The notes under the pieces were generated by a model. That model ran no database searches and had not been told where the DNA came from. It worked only from the letters and a program-made list of their open reading frames with translations. A DNA stretch of 64,000 nucleotides from Prochlorococcus sp. AG-436-E22 (GTDB taxonomy: Bacteria > Cyanobacteriota > Cyanobacteriia > PCC-6307 > Cyanobiaceae), in the NCBI GenBank assembly GCA_003212615.1, contig QCPG01000002.1, positions 1 to 64,000 on the forward strand, read 5' to 3'. Both the position numbers and the translations under genes were made by a program. Positions 21,649 to 32,344 of this stretch are shown here, one piece after another (the stretch's first letter is position 1; the number at the start of each line of letters is the position of its first letter).

Positions 21649-22826
21649 TGAATAAAAAGATATTTATAAGTACCGGAGAAGTCTCTGGAGATTTACATGG
21701 AGGGTTATTGTCCAAAGCATTATTTGATGAAGCTAGAAAACATTCAATTAACTTAGAGATCTATGGACTAGGGGGCGAAAAGATGAAGAATGAAGGAGTC
21801 CAGCTTCTTAGAGATACTACATCTATAAGTGCGATAGGAATATGGGAGGTCTTACCGCTAATTATTCCCATGATGAAGGTTCAGAAAAAATTTTATGAAT
21901 CCATCAAGAAGTATCGGCCAAATTGCTTAATACTTATAGATTATATGGGTCCCAATATTAAAATTGGGACTAAATTAAAAAGATCGAGAAATAATATTCC
22001 AATTTATTATTATATTGCTCCTCAAGAATGGGCATGGAGGTTTGGTAATAATAGCACTACGAACTTAATTAATTTTTCAGATAAAATCTTTGCAATTTTC
22101 AAGCAGGAAGCAAACTTTTATAAGAGGAGGGGGGGAAATGTTTTTTGGATTGGACATCCAATGATTGACTTAACGAAAAAACTACCCTCGAAGAAAGATT
22201 CGAGAGCAATGCTAAAACTTCGATCAGATCAGAATATCTTACTTTTAATGCCTGCATCAAGACCCCAAGAGTTGAGATATATATTACCTACCTTCTTAAA
22301 AGCAGCAAAACAATTACAATTAAGATATCCAAGTCTTGTTGTTTATATTCCATCCTGTAGAAGGGTTTTTGATGAAAGATTTAGAAAGGGTTTAAAAAAA
22401 TATGAAATTCAAGGTAAGGTTATTTCTCAAAAATATGATTCTGAATTGATGCCTTATATTTATTCATTAACAAAACTAGCTTTATGCAAATCAGGAACAG
22501 TCAATATGGAATTAGCTTTATATGCAATACCACAGATTGTTGGATATAGAGTCAGTAGAGTTACTGCTTTTATTGCAAAAAAAATTCTCAATTTCAAGGT
22601 GCGTTTTATTTCTCCTGTTAATCTTTTAGTAAAAAAATTAATAATACCTGAGTTTGTCCAGAAAAATTTTAATGAAAAGAAAATTTTTTATAAAGCTTGC
22701 AGGCTTCTCGATCTGAAATCAGAAAAAGCAAGAATCAAAAAAGGTTATACTCTTTTAAAAAAAGAATTAGGTGAGGAAGGAGTGGTTGAGAGAGCAGCGA
22801 AAGAAATTATTAATTCTATAATTTGA
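21648..22826 (+). CDS. lpxB: lipid-A-disaccharide synthase
   Basis: ISTGEVSGDLHGGLL, IAPQEWAWR, WIGHPMID, KSGTVNMELALYAIPQIVGYR; start overlaps lpxA stop. Confidence 0.95.
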   Translation: MNKKIFISTGEVSGDLHGGLLSKALFDEARKHSINLEIYGLGGEKMKNEGVQLLRDTTSISAIGIWEVLPLIIPMMKVQKKFYESIKKYRPNCLILIDYMGPNIKIGTKLKRSRNNIPIYYYIAPQEWAWRFGNNSTTNLINFSDKIFAIFKQEANFYKRRGGNVFWIGHPMIDLTKKLPSKKDSRAMLKLRSDQNILLLMPASRPQELRYILPTFLKAAKQLQLRYPSLVVYIPSCRRVFDERFRKGLKKYEIQGKVISQKYDSELMPYIYSLTKLALCKSGTVNMELALYAIPQIVGYRVSRVTAFIAKKILNFKVRFISPVNLLVKKLIIPEFVQKNFNEKKIFYKACRLLDLKSEKARIKKGYTLLKKELGEEGVVERAAKEIINSII

Positions 22827-22842
22827 TCTTTATAATAAAAAA

Positions 22843-23445
22843 ATGAAATATTTTTTACCTCTAATAATTGTTGTTTCAATATTAATTAACCCTTTAAACA
22901 CTCAAGCAGAAGAATTGATTCTTGCAGGAGGTTGTTTTTGGTGTTTAGAACATGACTTAGAGTCCTTAAGTGGGATAAATTTTGTTCAAAGTGGCTATTC
23001 AGGAGGAAATTTACAAAATCCTACCTACGAAAATCATGAAGGACATCAGGAAGTGGTTTTAGTGGACTATGATTCCCAATTGGTAACTTTACCCGAGATA
23101 CTTAGGCTCTATTTCAGAAATATTGATCCTCTGGATGCTAAGGGTCAATTCTGTGATCGTGGAGATTCTTATAGGCCAGTGATCTTTTTCGAAAATGAAA
23201 CTGAGGAAAGTGATGCAAAGAATGCAATTTTCTCGGCCTCTAATGAGTTGCGAGTGCCATTAGAAAAAATATCTGTAGAACTAAAATCAAAAGGTCAATT
23301 TTGGTTGGCTGAAGAATATCATCAGGATTTTGCTGAGAGAAATGAATTAAAATATAAGTTCTATAGATTCTCATGCGGGAGAGATCAGAGGTTAGATAAA
23401 TTATGGGGGGATAATGCTAGATCAACAAATCCTTGGACTCAATGA
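22843..23445 (+). CDS. msrA: peptide-methionine (S)-S-oxide reductase with N-terminal leader
   Basis: LAGGCFWCLEHDLESLSGINFVQSGYSGG; hydrophobic N-terminus. Confidence 0.93.
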   Translation: MKYFLPLIIVVSILINPLNTQAEELILAGGCFWCLEHDLESLSGINFVQSGYSGGNLQNPTYENHEGHQEVVLVDYDSQLVTLPEILRLYFRNIDPLDAKGQFCDRGDSYRPVIFFENETEESDAKNAIFSASNELRVPLEKISVELKSKGQFWLAEEYHQDFAERNELKYKFYRFSCGRDQRLDKLWGDNARSTNPWTQ

Positions 23446-23457
23446 TTATAGATATAG

Positions 23458-24930
23458 TTATTTATTTTTAATCCATTGAACAATAGTTTTAACTCCAAAA
23501 CCGGTTGCACCTGATGGATTAATCCCCTTATTCTTATCAGTCCAACAAGTACCAGCAATATCAATATGAGCCCATTTAATCTCTTTATCAAAGAATTCCT
23601 CTAAAAACAAAGCAGCAGTTATTGACCCACCTGCTCTAGGGCCTGTATTTTTCATATCAGCTATATGAGACTTTAACCCTTCTCTATAGGATTTTTGTAA
23701 AGGCATTTGCCATAATTCTTCTCCAGCCTGGGCTGATGCAGCTTTTAGATCATTTGCTAGAGCATCATTATTGCTCCAGAATCCAGCGACATCATTCCCT
23801 AATGCAACAACAATAGCTCCTGTTAAAGTGGCGAGATCAATTATTGAATCCGGTTTTAAATTGGATGCGTAAGTTAAAGCATCAGCTAATGTGAGTCTAC
23901 CCTCTGCATCAGTGTTATTTATTTCAATTGTCTTACCATTAGATGCCTTAACTACATCTCCAGGATGTACTGCAGATCCATTTATCATGTTTTCGCAAGC
24001 TGCCACAATAAAATGTATTTCTAGTCCCTTTGGTTTTATTGCCCCAAGTGCTTTTGCTGCTCCTAAAACTGCAGCGCTTCCGCCCATATCATATTTCATC
24101 ATTTCAATTTGAGAGGCTCCTACTTTCAGGTTGTATCCTCCAGAATCAAAGGTTAAACCCTTCCCAACAATCGCAATCTTTTCTTTTATAGGACCCTCTG
24201 ACTTAAAAGTAAGATGTATAAATTTAGGATCTAGATCAGAACCTTTTGCTACAGCTAAATATGCACCCATTCCTAAATCTTCACATTCTTTTGCCTCTAA
24301 AATTTTCACTTCCAAACCATGATCTTTAGCTATTTGAGAAGCTTGCATAGACATTTCATGGGGCGTAAGACTATTTGGCGGGGCTGCTACTAGTCTTCTG
24401 GCTAGTTCTACACCTTCACATATTTTTTCTGCCTCTTCAAAGATAATATTATCAAATTTTTTTAAATTCAAAAACTCTATTTCTTTAAGAACTTTCTCTT
24501 CATCTTTTTTCTTGTTGAATCTATTGTCCTTATAAGCAGATAATCTGGCTGACTCTGCTAATTGATTAATTTCTAATTGTGAATTTATTAATTCCCAAGG
24601 TAGCAAGATGCTGATTTTTTCATTTTTATCAACAGTTTTCCTAATTAGATTTCCTATGGAGTTTTCTATATCACTTTTGTTTATGTCTTTAGATTTGCCA
24701 AGACCAAGTATGATTAAAGTTTCTAATTTTTGATCTAAAAATTCAAAGCTTAGAGTTTTTCCTTTCTCTCCTTTGAATTTTTTTTGAGTAACTTTTTTTA
24801 GTAATAATTTTGGGTCAACAACAAATTTTATGTTTTCAAGTTGGCTTGCTATTTCTTCCTCTAAAACTCCAAAAATTAATGAAGCACCTTGCCAGTTATC
24901 TAGATTTTCTTGGAATGTGGAAAATTGCAT
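23458..24930 (-). CDS. pepA: leucyl aminopeptidase (M17)
   Basis: [49 protein letters not shown]. Confidence 0.96.
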   Translation of the reverse strand: MQFSTFQENLDNWQGASLIFGVLEEEIASQLENIKFVVDPKLLLKKVTQKKFKGEKGKTLSFEFLDQKLETLIILGLGKSKDINKSDIENSIGNLIRKTVDKNEKISILLPWELINSQLEINQLAESARLSAYKDNRFNKKKDEEKVLKEIEFLNLKKFDNIIFEEAEKICEGVELARRLVAAPPNSLTPHEMSMQASQIAKDHGLEVKILEAKECEDLGMGAYLAVAKGSDLDPKFIHLTFKSEGPIKEKIAIVGKGLTFDSGGYNLKVGASQIEMMKYDMGGSAAVLGAAKALGAIKPKGLEIHFIVAACENMINGSAVHPGDVVKASNGKTIEINNTDAEGRLTLADALTYASNLKPDSIIDLATLTGAIVVALGNDVAGFWSNNDALANDLKAASAQAGEELWQMPLQKSYREGLKSHIADMKNTGPRAGGSITAALFLEEFFDKEIKWAHIDIAGTCWTDKNKGINPSGATGFGVKTIVQWIKNK

Positions 24931-24954
24931 TTGTAAAATGGATTGAATTAACTC

Positions 24955-25566
24955 TTAATTGTTTGTGAAAGTAGTTGCCCACCTATCTCGGGTTTCTTTA
25001 TTGAAAGGTGGTAACCATAAATATATCAGTTGCTGTTCTAATTTACGTCTTAATTTCACTTCTTTAGGTACATCTAAGAAGAAACGAATATCTTGGTGAC
25101 TTGAGAGGTTGTTATGGGCTAGGGCTTCTTTATAGTTCATGAGGTAATTTTTACAGTCATGTTCACCCTTCCATCTTTTATTTGCTAAGTTTGTTTCTCC
25201 TATATAAAGGATTATTTTAGAACTCTCCATCGAGTCAATTACAAAATACATTGCTGGACCATTGTGTATATATTTATTAGTTCTCCAAAAATTTAGTGAT
25301 ACAGGTTGTAGGGAAAACGGATCAATTTTTCTTTCATTGGAAATTGTATTTATTGGAAGACTTGTTTGTTGCAAAGTTTTATTGTGAGCATCTTTTGAAA
25401 TTTTAAATTGGTGATTATGGATTCTATTTCTCCATTCTGTTAGGAGTTCGCCTGTGATTTTTAGATTATTTAAGTGTTGATAATTAATTGATGTATTTAC
25501 ATTTGAACCAAATAATTCAAATTGTCTATTTTGATTTGAAATATTATTTACGTAGAATTTTTTCAA
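24955..25566 (-). CDS. conserved hypothetical, possible GIY-YIG-like nuclease domain
   Basis: C-terminal half AMYFVIDS...IILYIGETNLANKRWKGEH...RRKLEQQLIYLWLPPFNKETRDRW matches the order of GIY-YIG motif residues. Confidence 0.55.
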   Translation of the reverse strand: MKKFYVNNISNQNRQFELFGSNVNTSINYQHLNNLKITGELLTEWRNRIHNHQFKISKDAHNKTLQQTSLPINTISNERKIDPFSLQPVSLNFWRTNKYIHNGPAMYFVIDSMESSKIILYIGETNLANKRWKGEHDCKNYLMNYKEALAHNNLSSHQDIRFFLDVPKEVKLRRKLEQQLIYLWLPPFNKETRDRWATTFTNN

Positions 25567-25696
25567 TATTTATTTAAGATGTGTACTAAATTTAATTCTT
25601 AAAAAATATAAATCAAAGAATTATTTATAAACTAAAATTTATTAATGTTCTAATCAATTTAAAAGATTCTTGTTATCTTGTAATTGAGCCTTAATC

Positions 25697-26041
25697 TTGC
25701 GAAGTAAAAAAATAGAAATGGGATTCTTTGAGTCAGACATCGTTCAAGAAGAAGCTAAAAAGCTTTTTACAGATTACCAAGAACTTATGAAACTTGGCTC
25801 TGATTATGGAAAATTTGACAGAGAAGGGAAAAAAATGTTTATAAAAAAAATGGAATCTCTTATGGATCGTTATAAGGTTTTTATGAAGAGATTTGAATTG
25901 TCTGAAGATTTTCAAGCCAAAATGACAGTAGAACAATTAAAGACACAGTTAAGTCAATTTGGCATTACTCCTGATCAAATGTTCGATCAGATGAATAAAA
26001 CCTTAATAAGAATGAAGGATGAACTTGATAAAACTTCTTAA
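25697..26041 (+). CDS. DUF1825 family cyanobacterial protein
   Basis: MGFFESDIVQEEAKKLFTDYQELMKLGSDYGKFDREGKKMFIKKMESLMDRYKVFMKRFELSEDFQAKM; ATG encoding MGFFES is a likely true start. Confidence 0.8.
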   Translation: MRSKKIEMGFFESDIVQEEAKKLFTDYQELMKLGSDYGKFDREGKKMFIKKMESLMDRYKVFMKRFELSEDFQAKMTVEQLKTQLSQFGITPDQMFDQMNKTLIRMKDELDKTS

Positions 26042-26060
26042 ATTTAACGGTTAAAGCTTC

Positions 26061-27299
26061 ATGTCAGATGATTTAATATTGCCATCATGGCTGTCAAGAG
26101 GAATAGAAGAATATTTCCCAATTAAGGGAACAGATCACACTTTTTCGGAGATAATTGATCATGCGAAAAGAAATAATAAAAAATTAAGGGTTAAACTGGG
26201 AATCGATCCAACTGGAACAGATATTCATCTTGGGCACAGCATATTGTTCAAAAAACTTAGGGCCTTCCAAGATAATGGACATGTTGCAGTTTTAATTATT
26301 GGAGATTTTACTGCTCAAATTGGAGACCCAACTGGTAAAAACAAAACAAGAGTGCAGTTATCGGAAAAACAAGTTAAGGATAATGCAAAAACATACTTAA
26401 CCCAACTAGGAATGGGTAAACCAGCTAATGAATCTATTTTAGATTTTGATTCAAAAGATAGAATAGAAGTTAGATATAACAGTGAATGGTTAAAAGGATT
26501 AGATCTTAATTCGATAATTGAATTAATGGGGAGTGCAACAGTTAGTCAAATGTTAGCTAAGGAGGAGTTTAATAAAAGGTACACTACACAAGTTCCAATT
26601 TCTTTGCATGAATTCTTATATCCACTATTACAAGGTTACGATTCAGTGGTTGTTCAATCAGATATTGAGCTTGGAGGTACAGATCAAAAATTTAATATTG
26701 CAATAGGAAGAGATCTTCAAAGGCATTTTAAACAAAAACCTCAATTTGGTGTTCTGTTGCCAATTTTGACAGGTTTAGATGGAATTAAGAAGATGAGTAA
26801 ATCTGAATTTAACACTGTGGGTTTGACTGATGATCCTCTTTCAATGTATTCAAAATTAGAAAAAGTACCCGATAATATAATACCTAACTATTTTGAATTA
26901 CTTACTGAATTAGATTTAAGTTTGCTTAAAAACTCAAATCCTCGTGAATTACAGAGAAGAATGGCTTTAGAAGTTACTACTTTATTCCACGGGGCTGAAG
27001 AAGCATTAAAAGCTCAATCAAACTGCGAGAAATTATTTCTTGGAAAGAAAGAAAAGGTTGGAGAAATTCCAGAGATTTCATTAAAAGAAATAGTTTTTCC
27101 AGTTAAGTTTTTTTACTTGCTAAGTGCTCTAAAACTTTTCAAATCAAGCAGCGAATCCAAAAGATCTATTAAAGGTGGGGGTGTAAAAATTGATAGTCAG
27201 AAAGTAATCAATCCTGATTTAGTTTTTGATTCAAAAAATGATTTGGAAGGAAAAATTTTGCAAATTGGAAAAAGAATAATTAAGAGGTTTGAAAACTAA
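26061..27299 (+). CDS. tyrS: tyrosyl-tRNA synthetase
   Basis: [15 protein letters not shown] (HIGH), KKMSKS (KMSKS), C-terminal S4-like domain. Confidence 0.96.
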   Translation: MSDDLILPSWLSRGIEEYFPIKGTDHTFSEIIDHAKRNNKKLRVKLGIDPTGTDIHLGHSILFKKLRAFQDNGHVAVLIIGDFTAQIGDPTGKNKTRVQLSEKQVKDNAKTYLTQLGMGKPANESILDFDSKDRIEVRYNSEWLKGLDLNSIIELMGSATVSQMLAKEEFNKRYTTQVPISLHEFLYPLLQGYDSVVVQSDIELGGTDQKFNIAIGRDLQRHFKQKPQFGVLLPILTGLDGIKKMSKSEFNTVGLTDDPLSMYSKLEKVPDNIIPNYFELLTELDLSLLKNSNPRELQRRMALEVTTLFHGAEEALKAQSNCEKLFLGKKEKVGEIPEISLKEIVFPVKFFYLLSALKLFKSSSESKRSIKGGGVKIDSQKVINPDLVFDSKNDLEGKILQIGKRIIKRFEN

Positions 27300-27302
27300 A
27301 AG

Positions 27303-28034
27303 TTGATGAATAACAGATTTAATTCAGAAGATAAAATAATATTGGCAATTGATGGACTAGATATAAGTCAAGCAAAATTACTTCTAGAAAAATGTCCTAA
27401 CATTAAGTGGGTGAAAGTTGGTTTAGAGCTTTTTGTTAGGGAAGGTCCAAGAGTTATTGAAATTTTAAAAAGTCTAAATAAAAAAATTTTTTTAGACTTA
27501 AAATTTCATGATATTCCAAATACCATGAGTGCAGCATGTTTCCAAGTTTCAAAATTAGGGGTTGATATTATTTCTATTCATGCTTCAGCAGGTCTAAAAG
27601 CTCTTAAGGATTCAAAAAAAGCATCTTTAGAAGGAGCTACCTCAGTCAGTGTAAAACCTCCATTAGTTGTAGGAATAACTGTTTTAACAAGCTTTTCTCT
27701 TAAAGATTTTCAAACTGATCTTGATAGAAATAATTCTATTGAAGAAAATGTATTGAGACTGGCAAAGTTGTCTTTTGATGCTGGATTAGATGGATGTGTC
27801 TGTTCCCCTTGGGAGGTAAAAATGTTGAGATCTATTTATAAAGATAATTTTGAACTAATTACACCAGGTATCAGGTTAAAGATTGAAGATAAAGATGATC
27901 AAAATAGAATTATGACTCCCGATGAAGCTATAGATAATGGCTCCTCTAAATTAGTCATTGGTAGATCAATATCAAAAGCTATTGATCCTAATAAAGCTAT
28001 AATAGAAATATTTAAATCTATTAATTCTGGTTGA
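27303..28034 (+). CDS. pyrF: orotidine-5'-phosphate decarboxylase
   Basis: [35 protein letters not shown] motifs. Confidence 0.96.
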   Translation: MMNNRFNSEDKIILAIDGLDISQAKLLLEKCPNIKWVKVGLELFVREGPRVIEILKSLNKKIFLDLKFHDIPNTMSAACFQVSKLGVDIISIHASAGLKALKDSKKASLEGATSVSVKPPLVVGITVLTSFSLKDFQTDLDRNNSIEENVLRLAKLSFDAGLDGCVCSPWEVKMLRSIYKDNFELITPGIRLKIEDKDDQNRIMTPDEAIDNGSSKLVIGRSISKAIDPNKAIIEIFKSINSG

Positions 28035-28611
28035 TTTTGGATTCTTCTCCCTTGAGCAATCTTGTTATGTTTGTTCTATGTTTCCAGATAACTAATAATG
28101 CCACAATTAAACTTATAAAAAAGTATGAATGCATAAATTTACCTAGATAAAAAAACATAAAAAAAGGAAGTAAGATTGCAGCTGAAATACTGGATAAAGA
28201 TACAAATTTAGTTTTTGCTAATACTATTAAAAAAATTCCAAGAGACGCTAGCCCAACTTTCCAAGAAAGAGCTAAAAACATACCTAGTCCAGTCGCAACA
28301 GCTTTTCCTCCTTTCCCTCTAAGCCATATTGGCCATATATGTCCTGTGATAGCGAATATGCCTGCTATTACTTCTATTAATACTTGGTCTGTGTAATGCT
28401 GAGCAATTTTTACTGCAATAAGTCCTTTTCCGACGTCAATGAGAAAAACAAAAAGTGCTGGCCATTTCCCTACATTTCTTAAGACATTTGTGGCACCTGT
28501 AGATCCAGAACCTATTGTTCTGAGATCTATATTTTTAAGATATTTTCCAACTAAAAAACCTGTAGGAAGAGATCCTAAAAGATAACTTAAAAAGATTATT
28601 AAAATATTCAT
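28021..28611 (-). CDS. plsY: acyl-phosphate glycerol-3-phosphate acyltransferase
   Basis: [54 protein letters not shown]. Confidence 0.95.
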   Translation of the reverse strand: MNILIIFLSYLLGSLPTGFLVGKYLKNIDLRTIGSGSTGATNVLRNVGKWPALFVFLIDVGKGLIAVKIAQHYTDQVLIEVIAGIFAITGHIWPIWLRGKGGKAVATGLGMFLALSWKVGLASLGIFLIVLAKTKFVSLSSISAAILLPFFMFFYLGKFMHSYFFISLIVALLVIWKHRTNITRLLKGEESKINQN

Positions 28612-28616
28612 ACAAA

Positions 28617-29627
28617 TTAGTTTAGTTCAAGATCATCGTAAATTTCATTATCTGAACCAGCGAATGCAAGCCACAATGGAAATTGAAGTATTGGAATTTC
28701 AACGGCTGTTTCTGCTGCATCAATAATAATAAATGGTAATTCTTCATTAGCTTCTAATCTATCAGCTCTTTCGATGACACCTTCAGGTCTTTCAAAAAGA
28801 ACAATCCCACTATTAGGTCCAAAGTCATCTCTCGTGAGACCAAGTGAATCTTGAAGAATTCTTCTCCATTCCCCTAGTCGTTCAGGCTGCGAAGCTAAGA
28901 TAAGCGTTTGAAACTGATCTCCATATAATTCGCCAAGGATAGATATTAAACCAGCTGATAATAAGGCATTTTTTTGTCGAGACCCTCTACTTTCAAGTGA
29001 ACCTCTTCCACCCATATTAAAGAACCAATCATCCATAATTGCAATATCTAATGAATCCAGACTTCGTCTTAATTTCCAAGGTTCAGCATAGAAATCAGGT
29101 TGTTCTATGAAAGTTGAAAAGCAGCTTTTTATAATCTTTTCATCTGGCTTAAATGTTTCAGAAAGAGCAGGAACATTAACCACATTATTTGTAATAGAAT
29201 TTTCCTTCTTCTCATCCAGTGGAGAAGGCTTTACGATTATTGGTTGAGAAACTAATTCAAGTTTTTCAACGTTTTGTGAAAGATTCTGCAAAGCACCAGT
29301 TAAATACTCTTGAAAGCCTTTAACTCTTTTAGCGATATTATCTGACTGACCTTTGAAATTTGAATCAATATCTTTTTCTAATTCAGTTTTTTTCGTTTCT
29401 AAATTTTTTATTTCTTTAACTAAATAGTCTTTTTTTGAAACTAGATCTCTAAAAATCTCATTAGAAATTTCATCAAAGGATTTGTTTGATTTGTCGTTTT
29501 TTGAAGTAATTTTTTTATTTTGCGTTGTATTTTTCTTACTAATTTGTTTGGATTTATCATCTGAAATTGACTTATCTTGTATTAATTCCTTTTCAGGATT
29601 ATTGTTTGAAATTTCTTTATTGGTCAT
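28617..29627 (-). CDS. DUF3086 domain protein
   Basis: Lys/coiled-coil N-terminal half and conserved [58 protein letters not shown]. Confidence 0.75.
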   Translation of the reverse strand: MTNKEISNNNPEKELIQDKSISDDKSKQISKKNTTQNKKITSKNDKSNKSFDEISNEIFRDLVSKKDYLVKEIKNLETKKTELEKDIDSNFKGQSDNIAKRVKGFQEYLTGALQNLSQNVEKLELVSQPIIVKPSPLDEKKENSITNNVVNVPALSETFKPDEKIIKSCFSTFIEQPDFYAEPWKLRRSLDSLDIAIMDDWFFNMGGRGSLESRGSRQKNALLSAGLISILGELYGDQFQTLILASQPERLGEWRRILQDSLGLTRDDFGPNSGIVLFERPEGVIERADRLEANEELPFIIIDAAETAVEIPILQFPLWLAFAGSDNEIYDDLELN

Positions 29628-29662
29628 TTAAATAATTTTGATGATTAAGAAAAAACTGAATT

Positions 29663-30079
29663 TTAGGAATTTTTAATTTCCAGGGAGTCAACTTTTTTTA
29701 AAAGTTCATCTTTTAATTGCCTTGGATTAAATAATATTGGTAATAAATGAGGACTGGACTTTTCTCTAAAATAAAAAATACCTGGGATTACAGGAAAAAA
29801 GAATTTCCATGATATCCAGTTCTTAAATGGAAAAGTTCTAATCTCTTTTCCTAATTGTAAAACGATAAAATCATCAGTTGTTATTTTTATTCTTAAGGTA
29901 AATGACTGAAGCAATAAAAAAAAGCTAAAAGATGCAGAAACTATTGTTGGCAGAGAACCAATATTCAAAAATAAAAGCATAAAACTTAAAACTATGAGAA
30001 TTATTGGTAATTGAAATGACGGTGATATTATTACTTGTTCTTCTTTTTTTGAGTTAGTGTTAAACATAGAATCATCCAA
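29663..30079 (-). CDS. DUF3119-like cyanobacterial membrane protein
   Basis: Two TM segments and GIFYFREKSSPHLLPILFNPRQLKDEL; overlaps the end of the upstream permease gene. Confidence 0.7.
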   Translation of the reverse strand: MDDSMFNTNSKKEEQVIISPSFQLPIILIVLSFMLLFLNIGSLPTIVSASFSFFLLLQSFTLRIKITTDDFIVLQLGKEIRTFPFKNWISWKFFFPVIPGIFYFREKSSPHLLPILFNPRQLKDELLKKVDSLEIKNS

Positions 30080-30827
30080 ATAAAATTTGCGTTAATAATA
30101 CATCCATTAAAGATACAGTAACGAGAGTCATTACAACAGCTCCTGTTGTACTTGTTCCAACTTCTTTTGGACCACCTTTAGTTGTGAGTCCATATCCACA
30201 AGCAATAATTGAAATAAGTAATCCGAACACGACAGATTTTATTAACATTGAAGTTAAGTCTGTACTGGTTAAACTCACATTACCTGATCTTACAGATGTC
30301 CAGAAAACTATTGGAGGAACTTTATAAAAAATTGTGCTCCAAATTTGTCCACTCCATAAAGCTACAGATAAAAACAAAAGACACTGTATCGGAGACATTA
30401 TGACCATCGATAATAATCTTGGAACCACCAGATATTGGACTGGTTCGGTCCTTAACATTGTTATAGCTTCAATTTGTTCCGTAACTTTCATAGTGCCCAG
30501 TTGAGCAGCATAAGCAGTGGCAACCTTCCCAGTCATTAAAGTAGCAGTTAGAAGAGGAGCCATTTCTCTCGCCATTCCTACCGCTAATAAACCTCCTATT
30601 TCACTTGATACCCCCATGCTTGTCAGTTGTGATGCTACCTGAATATTGAAGACTGTGCCTGCTGCTATTCCCGTGATTAATACAATTAACAAACTTCCGG
30701 GACCTGAATCCATAAGTTGGTCAAAGAGATCATTTTTGGAAATTTTACCTCTGAAGATAAAATTAATTGCTTGCCCGCCAATGATTAAGCTGCTTAGAAG
30801 TCTTTTGAAAAACTTAGGGTAATACAT
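30072..30827 (-). CDS. MlaE-family ABC transporter permease
   Basis: GMAREMAPLLTATLMTGKVATAYAAQLGTMKVTEQIEAI, TTKGGPKEVGTSTTGAVV. Confidence 0.93.
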   Translation of the reverse strand: MYYPKFFKRLLSSLIIGGQAINFIFRGKISKNDLFDQLMDSGPGSLLIVLITGIAAGTVFNIQVASQLTSMGVSSEIGGLLAVGMAREMAPLLTATLMTGKVATAYAAQLGTMKVTEQIEAITMLRTEPVQYLVVPRLLSMVIMSPIQCLLFLSVALWSGQIWSTIFYKVPPIVFWTSVRSGNVSLTSTDLTSMLIKSVVFGLLISIIACGYGLTTKGGPKEVGTSTTGAVVMTLVTVSLMDVLLTQILFG

Positions 30828-30836
30828 ATCTTTATA

Positions 30837-32210
30837 TTAGTTTGTAATTAATTCTTGATCCCATTTTCTCATAATTGATAGACCCCAGTAGACAAGTATA
30901 GAAGGTATTAAACCCATGCAAATCCTTACTGTTATTAATGCAGAATCTGGTTGAGTCATATCAATAATCCCCTGACAGGCAGCTTGCTTGAACCCAGTAA
31001 GAGTGAGAAGATAACCAAATAATCCAACGCTTAAAGCAATACCTAATTTTTGACATAAAACCATCCAAGCAGTATAAATTCCTGCTGCCTTCTCTGGGTC
31101 ATGATCAATAGCGTCTGGCAATAAAGACCAAGGTATTAAATATGCTGTTGATGCACCAAAACCAACAAATAAAATTGTTAGAAATAAAGTTAACATTTTT
31201 ATAGAATCAATATTGAAATTAGTAATTTCAAAATTATTTGACAATGGAGGTAATATCATTGCAACTAAGCAACCAATAATCCATATAAGTCCACCTATCT
31301 TTAAGGCTTCAACTCTTCCATATTTATTAGAATAAAAACTCCAGATTTGTAATCCTAACAGAGCACTTATTTGAAAAGGAATGATAATCCAAAAGGATAT
31401 CCCTCTTGGCACATTCATGACTTGTTGCAAATATATTAATGAAACTGTTTGCATTAACTGAAGTCCACACCAGAGAAGTAAATAGAGATATATCACTTTT
31501 ATAAAGATTTTATTCTTTAAAATACGCTTAAATTGATTTTTTATAGGCTGTATTTTATTTATAGGTTTTCTTGCGATCTTTGCATATGGAGCTAGGCCCC
31601 AAGTAGAAAGTAAAGTAATTATTGTAACGATCGTCCCAGATATTCTTCCCATAGTTAGATACCCAGTATCCCCTTTGGTTAGAAATATTGCACCTACTGT
31701 TAATCCTGTTAAAGAAGCTAATATTGAGCCAGTAAATCTGGCGGCGTTAAGCCTAGTTCTTATATTTTCATCTTCACTAATTTCTGTGGATAATGCTCCA
31801 TAAGGAAGATTTACAGATGTATACGCTGTCATATACAAAATTGATGTGCATATGTAATAAAAAGTTTTCTCTTTGATGCTGTAATCATTGGGTATCCACC
31901 ACATTGCAGCTAAAAAAATTCCCAAAGGAACTGATGCCCCAATCATCCAAGGTAGTCTTGGTCCCCATCTTGATTGGGTATGGTCGCTCATCCAGCCAAT
32001 CAAAGGATCATTAATTGCATCCCAGAGCTTGATTGTCATCAAGATAGAGCTTGCTATCCAAGGAGGTAATCCAGCCACACAAGTAAAGAATGGGAAGAGG
32101 TAAAAACCAAATTGAGCATTAGCAAGGCCTGTCCCAGCATCACCAAGCCCATAGGAAAGCATTAATCTTGTTCTAGACCCCGATATATTTTTTGAGTGTG
32201 AATTTTCCAA
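30837..32210 (-). CDS. GPH/MFS-family (melibiose-type) transporter
   Basis: 12-TM-like protein with LWDAINDPLIGWMSDHTQSRWGPRLPWM signature. Confidence 0.88.
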   Translation of the reverse strand: MENSHSKNISGSRTRLMLSYGLGDAGTGLANAQFGFYLFPFFTCVAGLPPWIASSILMTIKLWDAINDPLIGWMSDHTQSRWGPRLPWMIGASVPLGIFLAAMWWIPNDYSIKEKTFYYICTSILYMTAYTSVNLPYGALSTEISEDENIRTRLNAARFTGSILASLTGLTVGAIFLTKGDTGYLTMGRISGTIVTIITLLSTWGLAPYAKIARKPINKIQPIKNQFKRILKNKIFIKVIYLYLLLWCGLQLMQTVSLIYLQQVMNVPRGISFWIIIPFQISALLGLQIWSFYSNKYGRVEALKIGGLIWIIGCLVAMILPPLSNNFEITNFNIDSIKMLTLFLTILFVGFGASTAYLIPWSLLPDAIDHDPEKAAGIYTAWMVLCQKLGIALSVGLFGYLLTLTGFKQAACQGIIDMTQPDSALITVRICMGLIPSILVYWGLSIMRKWDQELITN

Positions 32211-32271
32211 TCTTTTTAAGTTGTTGACTGTTTGATAATGTATTATTGCAATGGTAATTCTATTACTTATT

Positions 32272-32342
32272 GCGGGCGTGGTTTAGTGGTAAAACCTCAG
32301 CCTTCCAAGCTGAAGATGCGGGTTCGATTCCCGCCGCCCGCT
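32272..32342 (+). tRNA. tRNA-Gly (anticodon TCC)
   Basis: GCGGGCGTGGTTTAGTGGTAAAACCTCAGCCTTCCAAGCTGAAGATGCGGGTTCGATTCCCGCCGCCCGCT cloverleaf; anticodon loop CTTCCAA. Confidence 0.95.
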
Positions 32343-32344
32343 TA

